Positions 1-8,995 are shown, counted from the stretch's first letter. The stretch: 64,000 bases of DNA from Streptomyces agglomeratus (GCF_001746415.1 NZ_MEHJ01000001.1:4478501-4542500), one strand, 5' to 3'. Translations and numbers: made by a program. Notes: generated by a model not told the origin, from the letters alone.

Positions 1-121
1 CGAGGAGGGAGGTGCCGGTCGCGGCCAGGGCGTCCAGCGCCTCCGTACGCACCTTGGAGGGGCCCGCGCCGAAACGGCCGTCGGCGGGCTTCATGTCAGC
101 GGGAATCTGGATCTCAGCCAC
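1..121 (-). CDS. serC: Phosphoserine aminotransferase, N-terminal fragment
   Basis: This is the first 40 codons of a gene that runs off the left edge. It starts with GTG at 121. The peptide begins MAEIQIPADMKPADGRFG and continues GAGPSKVRTEALDALAATG, the characteristic N-terminus of actinobacterial phosphoserine transaminase, with the GPSK substrate-loop signature. The enzyme is PLP-dependent and makes 3-phosphoserine from 3-phosphohydroxypyruvate in cytoplasmic serine biosynthesis. No clear Shine-Dalgarno sequence precedes the GTG. Only the N-terminus is visible, so the PLP lysine cannot be checked; identification rests on recognising this conserved start. Confidence 0.85.
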   Translation of the reverse strand, partial: MAEIQIPADMKPADGRFGAGPSKVRTEALDALAATGTSLL

Positions 122-497
122 GAGCCGGAGCGTAGCCGGTTTGCGGAGGCCCGGGAGGCGCCCGTCCGGCGGGTGAGACGCGCGCTCCGGCCCGTGAGAC
201 GGCGGATCGCTTTCCTCGGGGCCCCAGCCCTGGGTCGGGGAGAGGGCGGGAGGGGTTCGGGAAGGCATTGGGGAAGGGGTTCGGGAGGGACTGGGGAAGG
301 CGTTCGGGAGGGGCGGGGTAGGGGCTCGGGAAGGGGCGGGGTGGGGAAAGCGCCGCAGGCACGTCCACCCGCTCCTTTGCCGCTGCGCCGAACTTCACCC
401 TTTCGGCGTACCGGCCGCAGCGCGCGTCCGTGGCCTCCACTGCGGCCTTCCCCCGCGCCCTCGCGGGGAGGAGCGGGTCATCGGCATCCTTGAGCGC
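122..497. other. Non-coding divergent region between serC and the FAD/Fe-S dehydrogenase
   Basis: This 376-base stretch separates two divergent genes and must carry both promoters, although I cannot assign -35/-10 boxes with confidence. Its centre (about 240-356) is a G-rich array on the plus strand. Reading frames through it give only Arg/Gly-rich junk, so I see no gene here. Confidence 0.6.
240..356 (+). repeat. G-rich tandem array ending in a dispersed intergenic repeat
   Basis: Irregular units of the form GGTTCGGGAGGG or GGGGAAGGCGTTCGGGAGG recur about five times, giving many closely spaced runs of three or more G. The last part (322-356, CTCGGGAAGGGGCGGGGTGG followed by GGAAAGCGCCGC) reappears almost unchanged at 52168-52200, so this end belongs to a dispersed intergenic repeat. 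The array has G-quadruplex potential between two divergent promoters. A regulatory role is inference. Confidence 0.6.
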
Positions 498-3416
498 ATG
501 GCTGAGCAGGGTGACGGGCGCGAGCACGACGGGCGTGGCGGGCGGAACGGGTGGCGCGGGCAAGGGGAGGGGCTGCCCAGGAACGACACGGCGGCGCTGA
601 CGCGCGAGCTGCGCGCCACTGTGCGGGGCGAGGTCGCCTTCGACGCGGCGGCGCGCGCCCTGATGACGATGGACGCCTCCAACTACCGGCGCGTGCCGCT
701 CGGTGTCGTCGCCCCGCGCGACACCGCCGACGTGGTCGCCGCGCTCGCCGTCTGCCGGGCGTACGGGGTGCCGGTCGTGCCGCGCGGCGGCGGCACGTCG
801 ATCGCCGGGCAGGCGACCGGAACGGGCGTGGTCCTCGACTTCACGCGCCACATGCGCGCCATCACGGACCTCGACCCCGAGACCCGCACGGTCGTGGTGC
901 AGCCGGGCGTCGTCCTCGACGACCTGCGGGCTGCGGCGGGGACGTACGGGCTGACCTTCGGGCCGGACCCCTCCACGCACAGCCGCTGCACGCTCGGCGG
1001 GATGATCGGGAACAACTCGTGCGGCTCGCACTCGGTGGCATGGGGTACGACGGCCGACAACCTCTACGACCTGTCGGTCGTCACGTACGGCGGCGACGAG
1101 CTGCGCCTGGCCGAGGGCTGGCAGGGCGCACCGGCCGGTCTGCGCGAACTCGTGAACGGCAACCTCGCGCTCCTGCGCACCGGCTTCCCCGAGCTGCCGC
1201 GCCGTATCTCCGGGTACGCACTGGACGCGCTCCTTCCCGAGAACGGCGTGAACCTCGCGCGGGCGTTCTGCGGAAGCGAGGGAACGCTGGGGGTGGTGAG
1301 CGAGGCGACCGTACGCCTGGTGGACGCACCCCGTGCACGCGCACTCGCCGTTCTCGGGTACGCCGGCGAGAGTGCCGCGGCCGAGGCCGCTCCCGCGCTC
1401 CTGCCGTACGGTCCGCTCACGGTGGAAGGGATGGCCGAAGACCTCGTTCCCGAGAACGAGCGGAGACTGCTCCCGCGCGGCTCCGCCTGGCTCTTCGTGG
1501 AGATGGGCGGGGGCTCGCCCGCCGAGGCGCTCTCGCGCGCCGAGCGGCTCGTGAAGGCCGCCCAGGCGCTCGACGGGACGGTCGTCACCGATGCGGCCGG
1601 ACAGCGCGCCCTGTGGCGCGTCCGTGAGGACGCCAGCGGCACGGCGACCCGGATGCCCGACGGGAGCGAGGCATGGCCCGGCTGGGAGGACTGCGCCGTA
1701 CCGCCCGCACGGCTCGGCGCGTACCTGCGGGACTTCAGGGCCCTGCTCGCCGGGCACGGCCTGCGCGGCACGCCGTACGGCCACTTCGGCGACGGCTGCA
1801 TCCACGTCCGGATCGACTTCGACCTGCTCAGCGAGAGCGGGGTGCGGCGCTTTCGCGCCTTCTCCGAGGAACAGGCGGAACTCGTCGTCGCGCACGGCGG
1901 CTCCCTCTCCGGCGAGCACGGCGACGGACAGGCACGCGCCGAACTGCTGCCGAAGATGTACGGGAACGAACTCGTCGCCCTCTTCGGACGCTTCAAGGAC
2001 GTGTGGGACCCGGCCGGCGGAATGAACCCGGGCATGCTCGCCCGCCCCGCCCGGCTGGACGAGAACCTCCGCTTCACCGTGCTCCCCAGGGAGCGCGTGG
2101 ACGTCACCTTCGCGTACCCCCACGACGGCGGCGATTTCTCGGCCGCCGTCCGCCGCTGTGTGGGCGTCGCGAAGTGCCGTACCGAGTCGGGGGCGGGAGC
2201 GGGCGTCATGTGCCCCTCGTTCCGGGTCACCGGCGACGAGCAGCACTCCACGCGCGGGCGTGCGCGTCTGCTGCACGAAATGCTCGCCGGAGAGGTGGTC
2301 ACGGACGGGTGGCGGTCGCGGGAAGTGCGCGACGCGCTCGACCTGTGCCTGTCGTGCAAGGGGTGCAGGAGCGACTGTCCGGTGGGCGTCGACATGGCGA
2401 CGTACAAGGCGGAGTTCCTGCACCACCACTACGAGGGCCGCCTGCGACCCGCGGCCCACTACGCGATGGGGTGGCTTCCCGTGTGGCTGCGCGCGGCGGC
2501 ACCGTTCGCGGGTGCGCTGCGGGTCGCTTCCCGGGTACGCCCGCTGACCGCTCTCGTGAAGCGCCTGGGAGGCATCGCCCCGGAGCGTGACCTGCCCACC
2601 CCGGCGCGCACCACTCTGCGGAACTGGTGGCGGGCGCGGAACAGGGCCGTGCGGGAACGGCCCCCGGAGCTTGGTACGACGACCGTCGTACTGTGGCCCG
2701 ACACGTTCACCAACCACCTCTCCCCCGAGGCCGGCCGAGCGGCGGTGCGCGTACTGGAGGCAGCCGGTCTGCGGGTCGTGATGCCACCACGGCAGCTGTG
2801 CTGCGGCCTGACGTACGTCTCGACCGGACAGCTCGGCAGGGCCCGCGCGGTGATGCGCCACACCCTGGACCGCATGGAACGCGCCGCCGGGCTGCCCGTC
2901 GTGGTCCTGGAACCGAGCTGCGCGGCCGCGCTGAAGGCGGATCTCCCCGAGCTCCTGCCGGACGACCCGAGAGCGGCCGCGCTCGCTTCCTCGGTACGCA
3001 CCTTCGCGCAGGTGCTGGAGGAGTACGCCCCCCACTGGCAGCCGCCGAGGATCGACCGCCGGGTCGCGGGCCAGACCCACTGCCACCAGCACGCCGTACT
3101 GGGCGACGCGGCTGAACAGCGCCTGCGCGAGCGGGCCGGTCTCACCGGCGCCCTGAGCGGAGGCTGCTGCGGCCTCGCGGGAAACTTCGGCTTCGAGCGC
3201 GGCCACTACGACGTGTCGGTCGCCTGCGCGGAGGAACAACTGCTGCCCTTTGTCCGCGCCGCCGCCCCCGGAACGGAGCTCCTGGCGGACGGGTTCTCCT
3301 GCCGCACGCAACTGGAGCAACTGGCGGGCCGCAGAGCGAGGCACCTGGCGGAAGTACTGGCGGAGGGGCTGGACGAGGCCCTGGACGAGGCGCCGGACGA
3401 GGCGCTGGACGGCTGA
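498..3416 (+). CDS. FAD-linked oxidase / Fe-S 2-hydroxyacid dehydrogenase, YdiJ-like
   Basis: The 972-residue protein fuses a PCMH-type FAD-binding domain (PRGGGTSIAGQATG near residue 95), an FAD-linked oxidase C-terminal domain (GHFGDGCIHVRIDF near 429, SGEHGDGQAR near 471), and an Fe-S part. The latter has cysteine motifs CVGVAKC near 554 and CLSCKGCRSDCP near 617, then two CCG-type motifs (QLCCGLTY near 768, GGCCGLAGNF near 888). The architecture and length match the YdiJ family, which oxidises D-2-hydroxyacids such as D-2-hydroxyglutarate; D-lactate or glycolate are alternatives. The first 25 residues are Gly/Asp/Arg-rich, so a start further downstream is possible. The C-terminus carries a small LDEA/PDEA repeat. 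A 2-hydroxyglutarate role next to serC would fit, because SerA can make that by-product, but this is inference. Confidence 0.85.
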   Translation: MAEQGDGREHDGRGGRNGWRGQGEGLPRNDTAALTRELRATVRGEVAFDAAARALMTMDASNYRRVPLGVVAPRDTADVVAALAVCRAYGVPVVPRGGGTSIAGQATGTGVVLDFTRHMRAITDLDPETRTVVVQPGVVLDDLRAAAGTYGLTFGPDPSTHSRCTLGGMIGNNSCGSHSVAWGTTADNLYDLSVVTYGGDELRLAEGWQGAPAGLRELVNGNLALLRTGFPELPRRISGYALDALLPENGVNLARAFCGSEGTLGVVSEATVRLVDAPRARALAVLGYAGESAAAEAAPALLPYGPLTVEGMAEDLVPENERRLLPRGSAWLFVEMGGGSPAEALSRAERLVKAAQALDGTVVTDAAGQRALWRVREDASGTATRMPDGSEAWPGWEDCAVPPARLGAYLRDFRALLAGHGLRGTPYGHFGDGCIHVRIDFDLLSESGVRRFRAFSEEQAELVVAHGGSLSGEHGDGQARAELLPKMYGNELVALFGRFKDVWDPAGGMNPGMLARPARLDENLRFTVLPRERVDVTFAYPHDGGDFSAAVRRCVGVAKCRTESGAGAGVMCPSFRVTGDEQHSTRGRARLLHEMLAGEVVTDGWRSREVRDALDLCLSCKGCRSDCPVGVDMATYKAEFLHHHYEGRLRPAAHYAMGWLPVWLRAAAPFAGALRVASRVRPLTALVKRLGGIAPERDLPTPARTTLRNWWRARNRAVRERPPELGTTTVVLWPDTFTNHLSPEAGRAAVRVLEAAGLRVVMPPRQLCCGLTYVSTGQLGRARAVMRHTLDRMERAAGLPVVVLEPSCAAALKADLPELLPDDPRAAALASSVRTFAQVLEEYAPHWQPPRIDRRVAGQTHCHQHAVLGDAAEQRLRERAGLTGALSGGCCGLAGNFGFERGHYDVSVACAEEQLLPFVRAAAPGTELLADGFSCRTQLEQLAGRRARHLAEVLAEGLDEALDEAPDEALDG

Positions 3417-3467
3417 CGGTCAGGGGTGTGGGCGGTCTACGGTGCTGGCCCCTTTACCGTGGAGGGC

Positions 3468-4454
3468 ATGGATCAACCCACCTCGGCGGCCCCCGGCCAC
3501 GCCCCCGCCCCCGCTTCCCCCTCCCTTCCTCCGTATTCCGACGCCGGTCCCGTCGAGAGCGCCGGCAGCCCCGCCGGAGCACGGCTGGGGGCCCGGCTCG
3601 GGCCGGTCGCGATGGTGGTGGCCGGTGGGCTGTCGGTGCAGTTCGGGTCCGCCGTCGCGGTGACGATCATGCCCAGTACCGGAGCCGCCGGTGTCGTCGC
3701 CGTGCGACTCGCCGTCGCGGCCGTGCTCCTGCTGGTCGTGTGCCGGCCGAAGGTGCGCGGGTACGCCCGGGCCGACTGGTGGACCGTCGCCGCCTTCGGC
3801 CTCGCCATGGCCGGAATGAACGGCCTCTTCTACCAGTCGCTGGACCGTGTCCCGCTGGGCGTCGCGGTGACCCTGGAGGTGCTCGGCCCGCTCGCGCTGT
3901 CCGTGTTCGCCTCGCGCCGCGCCATGAGCGTCGTGTGGGCCGCGCTCGCGCTCGGCGGCGTCGTGCTGCTCAGCGGAGGGGGCTTCGACCGGCTGGATCC
4001 CGTCGGCGCGGCGTACGCGCTGGGGGCCGGCGGCTGCTGGGCGGCGTACATCCTCTTCAGCGCGCGGACCGGCCGCAGGTTCCCGCAGGCGGACGGGCTG
4101 GCGCTGGCGATGGCGGTGGCGGCGCTGCTGAGCCTGCCGTTCGGCATCGCGGGAGCGGGCGACAGGCTGCTGGAGCCGCGCACGCTGGCGCTCGGTGTGG
4201 CGGTGGCGCTGATGTCCTCCGTACTGCCGTACACGCTGGAGCTGCTGGCGCTGCGCCGGCTGCCGGCCGCGACCTTCGCCGTACTGATGAGCCTGGAGCC
4301 CGCCATCGCGGCGGTTGCGGGCTTCCTGGTGCTGCACCAGGCCCTCTCGACGACCGACGCACTGGCGATCGCGCTGGTCATCGGCGCGAGCATGGGCGCG
4401 GTACGGAGCCAGGCGCGCCAGGGGCGGCGGGAGCGGGCCAAGTCGGCCGAGTGA
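3468..4454 (+). CDS. EamA/DMT-family transporter
   Basis: The protein has about ten hydrophobic segments in two EamA repeats, the usual drug/metabolite transporter layout. Recognisable pieces are AVTIMPSTGAAGVVAVRLAVA in repeat one, the conserved SLDRVPLGVAVTLEVLGPL loop, and SLEPAIAAVAGFLVLHQALS in repeat two. The family exports amino acids, purines or other small metabolites across the inner membrane; the substrate is unknown. I prefer ATG 3468 although its GGAGG is only about two bases away. GTG 3426 in the same frame would add 14 residues. It sits 51 bases after the preceding dehydrogenase and may be co-transcribed with it. Confidence 0.85.
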   Translation: MDQPTSAAPGHAPAPASPSLPPYSDAGPVESAGSPAGARLGARLGPVAMVVAGGLSVQFGSAVAVTIMPSTGAAGVVAVRLAVAAVLLLVVCRPKVRGYARADWWTVAAFGLAMAGMNGLFYQSLDRVPLGVAVTLEVLGPLALSVFASRRAMSVVWAALALGGVVLLSGGGFDRLDPVGAAYALGAGGCWAAYILFSARTGRRFPQADGLALAMAVAALLSLPFGIAGAGDRLLEPRTLALGVAVALMSSVLPYTLELLALRRLPAATFAVLMSLEPAIAAVAGFLVLHQALSTTDALAIALVIGASMGAVRSQARQGRRERAKSAE

Positions 4455-4482
4455 CGCCCGCATTCGGGCTTCGGAAAATAAT

Positions 4483-4496
4483 GCAAGCACGCTTGC
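4483..4496. promoter_or_regulatory. TetR-type operator candidate, GCAAGC-AC-GCTTGC
   Basis: A perfect inverted repeat with 6-base arms and a 2-base centre lies in an AT-richer patch 61 bases upstream of the first gene of the carboxylase operon. Palindromes of this size are typical TetR operators, and the operon ends with its own TetR gene (14512-15183). Autoregulation through this site is inference. Confidence 0.55.
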
Positions 4497-4556
4497 TTGT
4501 TTCTTGAGGGGCTGCCATGCTCCGGACACACCGCCCTACCCCGAGGGGAGCGCACC

Positions 4557-5387
4557 GTGTCCGATCCGACAGACGTGCTCGACGATCTCCGTGCCGAAGG
4601 CGACGAACTCGACCGGCTGGTCGGGGGCCTGAGCGAGAAGCAGTGGTCGCTCGCCACCCCCGCGCCGCGCTGGACCGTCGCCCACCAGATCGCGCATCTC
4701 GCCTGGACGGACACGGCGGCACTGCTGTCCGTGACCGACCCCGAGGGCTTCGCGGCCGAGGCGCGCGAGGCGCTCGCCGCGCCCGAGCGGTTCGTCGACG
4801 ACGGCGCCGAGGCAGGGGCCGCGCTGCCGGTCGACGAGCTGCTGGCCTGGTGGCGGGACGGTCGCGAGCAGCTCCAGCGCGCTGTGCGGGCAGCGCCGGA
4901 CGGGGTGAAGTTCCCCTGGTACGGGCCGCCGATGAGCGCCGCTTCGATGGCGACCGGGCGGCTCATGGAGACCTGGGCGCACGGCCAGGACATCGCGGAC
5001 GCGCTGGGCGTACGCCGGGAGCCGACGGCGCGGCTGCGGCACGTGGCCCGCATCGGGGTGCGGGCACGCGGCTACGCCTTCGCGGTCCGGGGGCTGACGC
5101 CGCCCGCCGCGGAGTTCCGGGTGGAGCTGACCGCGCCGGACGGGTCGGGACTGTGGACGTACGGCCCTGAGGACGCCCGGCAGCGGGTGACCGGACCCGC
5201 GCTCGACTTCTGCCTCCTGGTGACGCAGCGGGCCCACCGTGACGACGTGGCGGTACGGGCCGAGGGAGCCGACGCCGACCGGTGGCTGGACATCGCGCAG
5301 GCGTTCGCGGGACCGGCGGGCGAGGGGCGGCCGTCGCAGCGCCGGGCCGGGGGAGACGCAGAGGGAGACGCCGGGGGAGACGCGTGA
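4557..5387 (+). CDS. TIGR03084-type metal-binding protein (DinB / maleylpyruvate isomerase-like)
   Basis: The protein has a four-helix DinB/MDMPI N-terminal domain with candidate metal ligands in HQIAHLAWTD and in METWAHGQDIADALG, followed by a C-terminal domain. This arrangement is that of the actinobacterial TIGR03084 family, whose reaction is not established. I chose GTG 4557 because GAGGGGAG sits seven bases upstream; an ATG at 4517 lies in another frame. It is the first gene of an operon and overlaps the AtuA gene by GTGA, so it is probably made together with the carboxylase enzymes. Family relatives act in thiol-dependent isomerisations, so a mycothiol-linked role is possible but unproven. 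Confidence 0.8.
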   Translation: MSDPTDVLDDLRAEGDELDRLVGGLSEKQWSLATPAPRWTVAHQIAHLAWTDTAALLSVTDPEGFAAEAREALAAPERFVDDGAEAGAALPVDELLAWWRDGREQLQRAVRAAPDGVKFPWYGPPMSAASMATGRLMETWAHGQDIADALGVRREPTARLRHVARIGVRARGYAFAVRGLTPPAAEFRVELTAPDGSGLWTYGPEDARQRVTGPALDFCLLVTQRAHRDDVAVRAEGADADRWLDIAQAFAGPAGEGRPSQRRAGGDAEGDAGGDA

Positions 5388-7210
5388 GGGCGGCGGCCGG
5401 CAGCGGGAGCGGCGGGGAGCGGCGCCCCCTGCGGATCGGGAACGCCTCCGGCTTCTACGGCGACCGCTTCGACGCCATGAGGGAGATGCTCACCGGCGGC
5501 GAACTCGACGTACTCACCGGGGACTACCTTGCCGAGCTGACCATGCTCATTCTCGGGCGCGACCGCCTGAAGGACCCGCGCCTCGGCTACGCCAAGACCT
5601 TCCTGAGGCAACTGGAGGAGAACCTGGGTGCGGCCCGGGAGCGCGGGGTGCGGATCGTCGCCAACGCGGGCGGGCTGAACCCGGGAGCGCTCGCCGACGC
5701 CGTACGGGAACTGGCGGAACGCGTCGGAGTGCCGGTGCGGGTGGCCCATGTGGAGGGCGACAGCCTGCCGCTGCCCGAGGGGGCCCTGACGGCCAACGCG
5801 TACCTGGGCGGCGGCGGGATCGCGGAGTGCCTGCGCGCGGGCGCCGACGTGGTGGTGACGGGACGCGTCACGGACGCCGCTCTGGTCACGGGACCGGCGG
5901 CGTGGTGGTTCGGGTGGGGCCCGCAGGAGTACGACCGGCTGGCGGGGGCAGTGGTGGCCGGGCACGTGCTGGAGTGCGGGGCGCAGGCGACGGGCGGCAA
6001 CTACGCGTTCTTCCAGGACTTCCCGGCCCCTTCCCGGGAGCGTTCAACTCCTGCTGCGGACCGTTCCGGGGAGCGTTCCTCTTCTTCTGCCGACCGTTCC
6101 TCGGAACGTTTCCCGGAGCGTTCCCGTGAACGTGCCCGAAGGCGCCCCGGTTTCCCCCTCGCGGAGATCCGTGCCGACGGTTCGTCGGTCATCACGAAGC
6201 ACCCGGGAACGGGCGGTCGCGTCGACACGGGAACGGTCACAGCGCAGCTCCTGTACGAAACGGGCCCGCCCCGGTACGCCGGCCCCGACGTCACGGCGCG
6301 ACTCGACACCGTACGGCTGACGCGGGAAGGCCCCGACCGAGTACTGATCTCGGGCGTACGCGGAGAAGCGCCGCCGCCCACGCTCAAGGCGGGAATGACC
6401 CGCGTCGGCGGGTGGCGCAACGAGGTCGTGTTCGTCCTGACCGGCCTCGACATCGAGGCGAAGGCGGAACTCGTTCGGGAGCAGGTGGAAGACGCGCTGT
6501 CCGCCGCCAAGAGCCGCCCGGCGGAGGTCCGCTGGGAACTGGCGCGCACGGACAGGCCGGACGCGGACACACAGGAACGCGCGAGTGCCCTGCTGCGCCT
6601 CGTCGTACGGGACCCGGACCCCGCGAACGTCGGCCGCGTGATCAGCGCGGCGGCGATCGAGCTGGCGCTCGCCAGCTACCCCGGCTTCCACGTGACGGCC
6701 CCGCCGGGCAAGGGGGCGCCGTACGGGGTCTTCGAGGCGGCGTACGTGGACGCGTCGGAGGTGGAGCATGTAGCGGTGCTGCCGGACGGCGAACGGGTGC
6801 GTGTTCCGCGACCCGCGACGACCCGCGCCCTGGAGCCGCTCGGCGAAGCGCCCGGCCTGCCGCCCGTACTGACCGGACCGACCCGCAGAGTCCCGCTCGG
6901 CCGAGTCGCGGGAGCACGCAGCGGGGACAAGGGCGGGGACGCCAACGTAGGCGTATGGGTGCCTTCCGACGACGCGTGGCGCTGGCTGGCGCACGCACTG
7001 ACGGTGGACCGCTTCCGGGAGCTGCTCCCGGAGACCGCGCACCTCCCCGTCACCCGGCACGTCCTGCCGAACCTGCGAGCGGTGAATTTCGTGGTCGAGG
7101 GGCTCCTGGGAGAGGGAGTCGCCTCCCAGTCCCGCTTCGACCCCCAGGCCAAGGCCCTGGGCGAATGGCTGCGCTCCCGGCACATCGACATACCGGAGGT
7201 ACTCCTGTGA
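5384..7210 (+). CDS. Acyclic terpene utilization AtuA family protein
   Basis: The 608-residue protein carries the DUF1446/AtuA core (RIGNASGFYGDR near the start, VANAGGLNPGAL, GRVTDAALVTGP) and the C-terminal AtuA-type motif ARSGDKGGDANVGVWV. AtuA belongs to the citronellol/geranyl-CoA gene set of Pseudomonas; it probably acts on the hydroxylated carboxylation product, but its exact reaction is uncertain. The start is GTG 5384, a GTGA overlap with the preceding gene, with GGGGGAG upstream. Residues about 217-253 (6029-6142) are a low-complexity Ser/Arg/Glu insert between FFQDFP and RPGFPLAEIR. These two motifs should be almost contiguous in relatives, so a repeat has expanded inside the gene. 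The frame is kept. Confidence 0.85.
   Translation: MRAAAGSGSGGERRPLRIGNASGFYGDRFDAMREMLTGGELDVLTGDYLAELTMLILGRDRLKDPRLGYAKTFLRQLEENLGAARERGVRIVANAGGLNPGALADAVRELAERVGVPVRVAHVEGDSLPLPEGALTANAYLGGGGIAECLRAGADVVVTGRVTDAALVTGPAAWWFGWGPQEYDRLAGAVVAGHVLECGAQATGGNYAFFQDFPAPSRERSTPAADRSGERSSSSADRSSERFPERSRERARRRPGFPLAEIRADGSSVITKHPGTGGRVDTGTVTAQLLYETGPPRYAGPDVTARLDTVRLTREGPDRVLISGVRGEAPPPTLKAGMTRVGGWRNEVVFVLTGLDIEAKAELVREQVEDALSAAKSRPAEVRWELARTDRPDADTQERASALLRLVVRDPDPANVGRVISAAAIELALASYPGFHVTAPPGKGAPYGVFEAAYVDASEVEHVAVLPDGERVRVPRPATTRALEPLGEAPGLPPVLTGPTRRVPLGRVAGARSGDKGGDANVGVWVPSDDAWRWLAHALTVDRFRELLPETAHLPVTRHVLPNLRAVNFVVEGLLGEGVASQSRFDPQAKALGEWLRSRHIDIPEVLL
6029..6142 (+). repeat. In-frame palindromic repeat expansion inside the AtuA gene
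   Basis: About six degenerate copies of a GACCGTTCC-nnGGAACGTT-like unit follow one another, including TTCCCGGGAGCGTTC, CGTTCCGGGGAGCGTTCC, CGTTCCTCGGAACG and CGTTCCCGTGAACG. They encode a peptide of SRERS, DRSGERS and PERSRERA units. The unit matches the palindrome family found at 13175-13245, 19157-19176 and 24075-24235. Confidence 0.7.
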
Positions 7211-7389
7211 AGGCCGAACACTCCCGGGCGGCGGCCCGGGCCGGAGCCCCGGCTCGGGAAGGGGCGGGCGCGGGAACAGCACCGCAGCCACCCGAACCCG
7301 CCACGGCACGCGCAGACGCCGCCGCGCCTTCGCCCGCAGCGTCGTCGGCACACGCACTCACCCCCACTCCCACGGCGGTGCCCAAGTGA
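7207..7389 (+). CDS. Hypothetical 60-residue protein, coupled at both ends
   Basis: A short frame begins with GTG in a GTGA overlap with the AtuA stop and ends with a TGA inside the GTGA start of the carboxyltransferase gene. It is therefore joined to both neighbours by 4-base overlaps. The product is Ala/Pro/Thr-rich and I recognise no domain. It lies where some actinobacterial carboxylase operons place a small epsilon subunit, but it does not resemble the epsilon sequences I know. It may instead be a spacer that keeps ribosomes moving between the two large genes. The composition is compatible with chance, so the call is tentative. Confidence 0.35.
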   Translation: MKAEHSRAAARAGAPAREGAGAGTAPQPPEPATARADAAAPSPAASSAHALTPTPTAVPK

Positions 7390-8984
7390 CCGTGCTCCCC
7401 ACCGCCCTGGACCCCCGGAGCCCCGACTACGCAGCCCACCGCGCCGCCATGCTCGCCAAGCTGGCCGACCTCGACGCCGCACACGCCAAAGCCCTCGCCG
7501 GCGGCGGCGACAAGTACGTCGCCCGCCACCGCGAGCGCGGCAAACTGCTCGCCCGGGAACGCGTAGAGCTGCTGCTCGACCCGGACACCCCGTTCCTGGA
7601 GCTGTCACCCCTCGCCGCCTGGGGCAGCGATTACGCCGTGGGCGCGTCGATGGTCACCGGCATCGGCGTCGTCGAGGGCGTCGAATGCCTGATCACCGCC
7701 ACCGACCCCACGGTCCGCGGCGGCGCCTCCAACCCCTGGACCCTCAAAAAGGCCCTGCGGGCGAACGAGATCGCGTACGCGAACCGTCTCCCCTGCATCA
7801 GCCTCGTCGAGTCCGGCGGCGCGGATCTCCCGTCCCAGAAGGAGATCTTCATCCCCCGCGGCGCGCTGTTCCGCGACATCACGCGCCTCTCCGCCGCCGG
7901 AATCCCGACCATCGCGGTCGTCTTCGGCAACTCGACGGCCGGCGGGGCGTACATCCCCGGAATGTCGGACCACACCATCATGATCAAGGAGCGTTCGAAG
8001 GTCTTCCTCGGCGGCCCGCCCCTGGTCAAGATGGCCACCGGAGAGGAGTCGGACGACGAATCACTCGGCGGCGCCGAGATGCACGCCCGTACGTCCGGCC
8101 TCGCCGATTACTTCGCCCTGGACGAGCGCGACGCCCTGCGCCAGGCCCGCCGCGTCGTCGCCCGCCTCAACTGGCGCAAGGCGCACCCGGAGCCGGCCCC
8201 CGCCGAGCCGCCCAAGTACGACGAGGACGAGCTCGCCGGCATCGTCCCCGACGACCTGAAAGTCCCCTTCGACCCCCGCGAAGTCATCGCCCGTATCGTC
8301 GACGCCTCCGACTTCGACGAGTTCAAGCCGCTGTACGGCCCCAGCCTCGTCACCGGATGGGCCCGCCTCCACGGCTATCCCGTGGGCATCCTGGCCAACG
8401 CCCAGGGCGTCCTGTTCAGCGCGGAGTCCCAGAAGGCCGCCCAGTTCATCCAGCTGGCGAACCAGCGCGACATCCCCCTCCTCTTCCTGCACAACACCAC
8501 CGGCTACATGGTCGGCAAGGAGTACGAGCAGGGCGGCATCATCAAGCACGGCGCGATGATGATCAACGCGGTGTCGAACTCCAAGGTCCCGCACCTGTCC
8601 GTCCTCATGGGCGCGTCGTACGGAGCCGGTCACTACGGCATGTGCGGGCGCGCCTACGACCCCCGCTTCCTCTTCGCCTGGCCCAGCTCCAAGTCCGCCG
8701 TCATGGGCCCGCAGCAGCTCGCCGGTGTGCTCTCGATCGTCGCCCGCGCGTCCGCCGCCGCGAAGGGCCGGCCGTACGACGACGAAGCCGACGCGGGGCT
8801 GCGCGCCATGGTCGAGCAGCAGATCGAGTCGGAGTCCCTGCCGATGTTCCTGTCGGGGCGGCTGTACGACGACGGGGTCATCGACCCGCGCGACACCAGG
8901 ACCGTGCTGGGTCTGTGCCTGTCCGCGATCCACACGGCACCGGTCGAGGGCGCGCGCGGCGGCTTCGGCGTCTTCCGGATGTGA
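7386..8984 (+). CDS. Acyl-CoA carboxylase, carboxyltransferase (beta) subunit
   Basis: The 532-residue protein is a full-length crotonase-fold carboxyltransferase. It shows the acyl-CoA pocket motif LVESGGADLPSQKEIFIPRG, the glycine-rich GNSTAGGAYIPGMSD oxyanion region in the N-half, and GASYGAGHYGMCGRAYDPRF in the C-half. This subfamily contains methylcrotonyl-CoA and geranyl-CoA carboxylases; the neighbourhood favours a branched enoyl-CoA substrate. It transfers carboxyl groups from biotin on the alpha subunit encoded next. The start is GTG 7386, inside a GTGA overlap. The alpha-subunit gene follows after 11 bases, so the complex is probably made in balanced amounts. Confidence 0.92.
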   Translation: MTVLPTALDPRSPDYAAHRAAMLAKLADLDAAHAKALAGGGDKYVARHRERGKLLARERVELLLDPDTPFLELSPLAAWGSDYAVGASMVTGIGVVEGVECLITATDPTVRGGASNPWTLKKALRANEIAYANRLPCISLVESGGADLPSQKEIFIPRGALFRDITRLSAAGIPTIAVVFGNSTAGGAYIPGMSDHTIMIKERSKVFLGGPPLVKMATGEESDDESLGGAEMHARTSGLADYFALDERDALRQARRVVARLNWRKAHPEPAPAEPPKYDEDELAGIVPDDLKVPFDPREVIARIVDASDFDEFKPLYGPSLVTGWARLHGYPVGILANAQGVLFSAESQKAAQFIQLANQRDIPLLFLHNTTGYMVGKEYEQGGIIKHGAMMINAVSNSKVPHLSVLMGASYGAGHYGMCGRAYDPRFLFAWPSSKSAVMGPQQLAGVLSIVARASAAAKGRPYDDEADAGLRAMVEQQIESESLPMFLSGRLYDDGVIDPRDTRTVLGLCLSAIHTAPVEGARGGFGVFRM

Positions 8985-8995
8985 AGGGCCTCCCG

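Noticed and set aside
114..3344. Long open frame on the minus strand opposite the Fe-S dehydrogenase
   Set aside because: It is Arg/Gly/His-rich with no recognisable domain, and lies antisense to a well-supported gene; typical of high-GC DNA.
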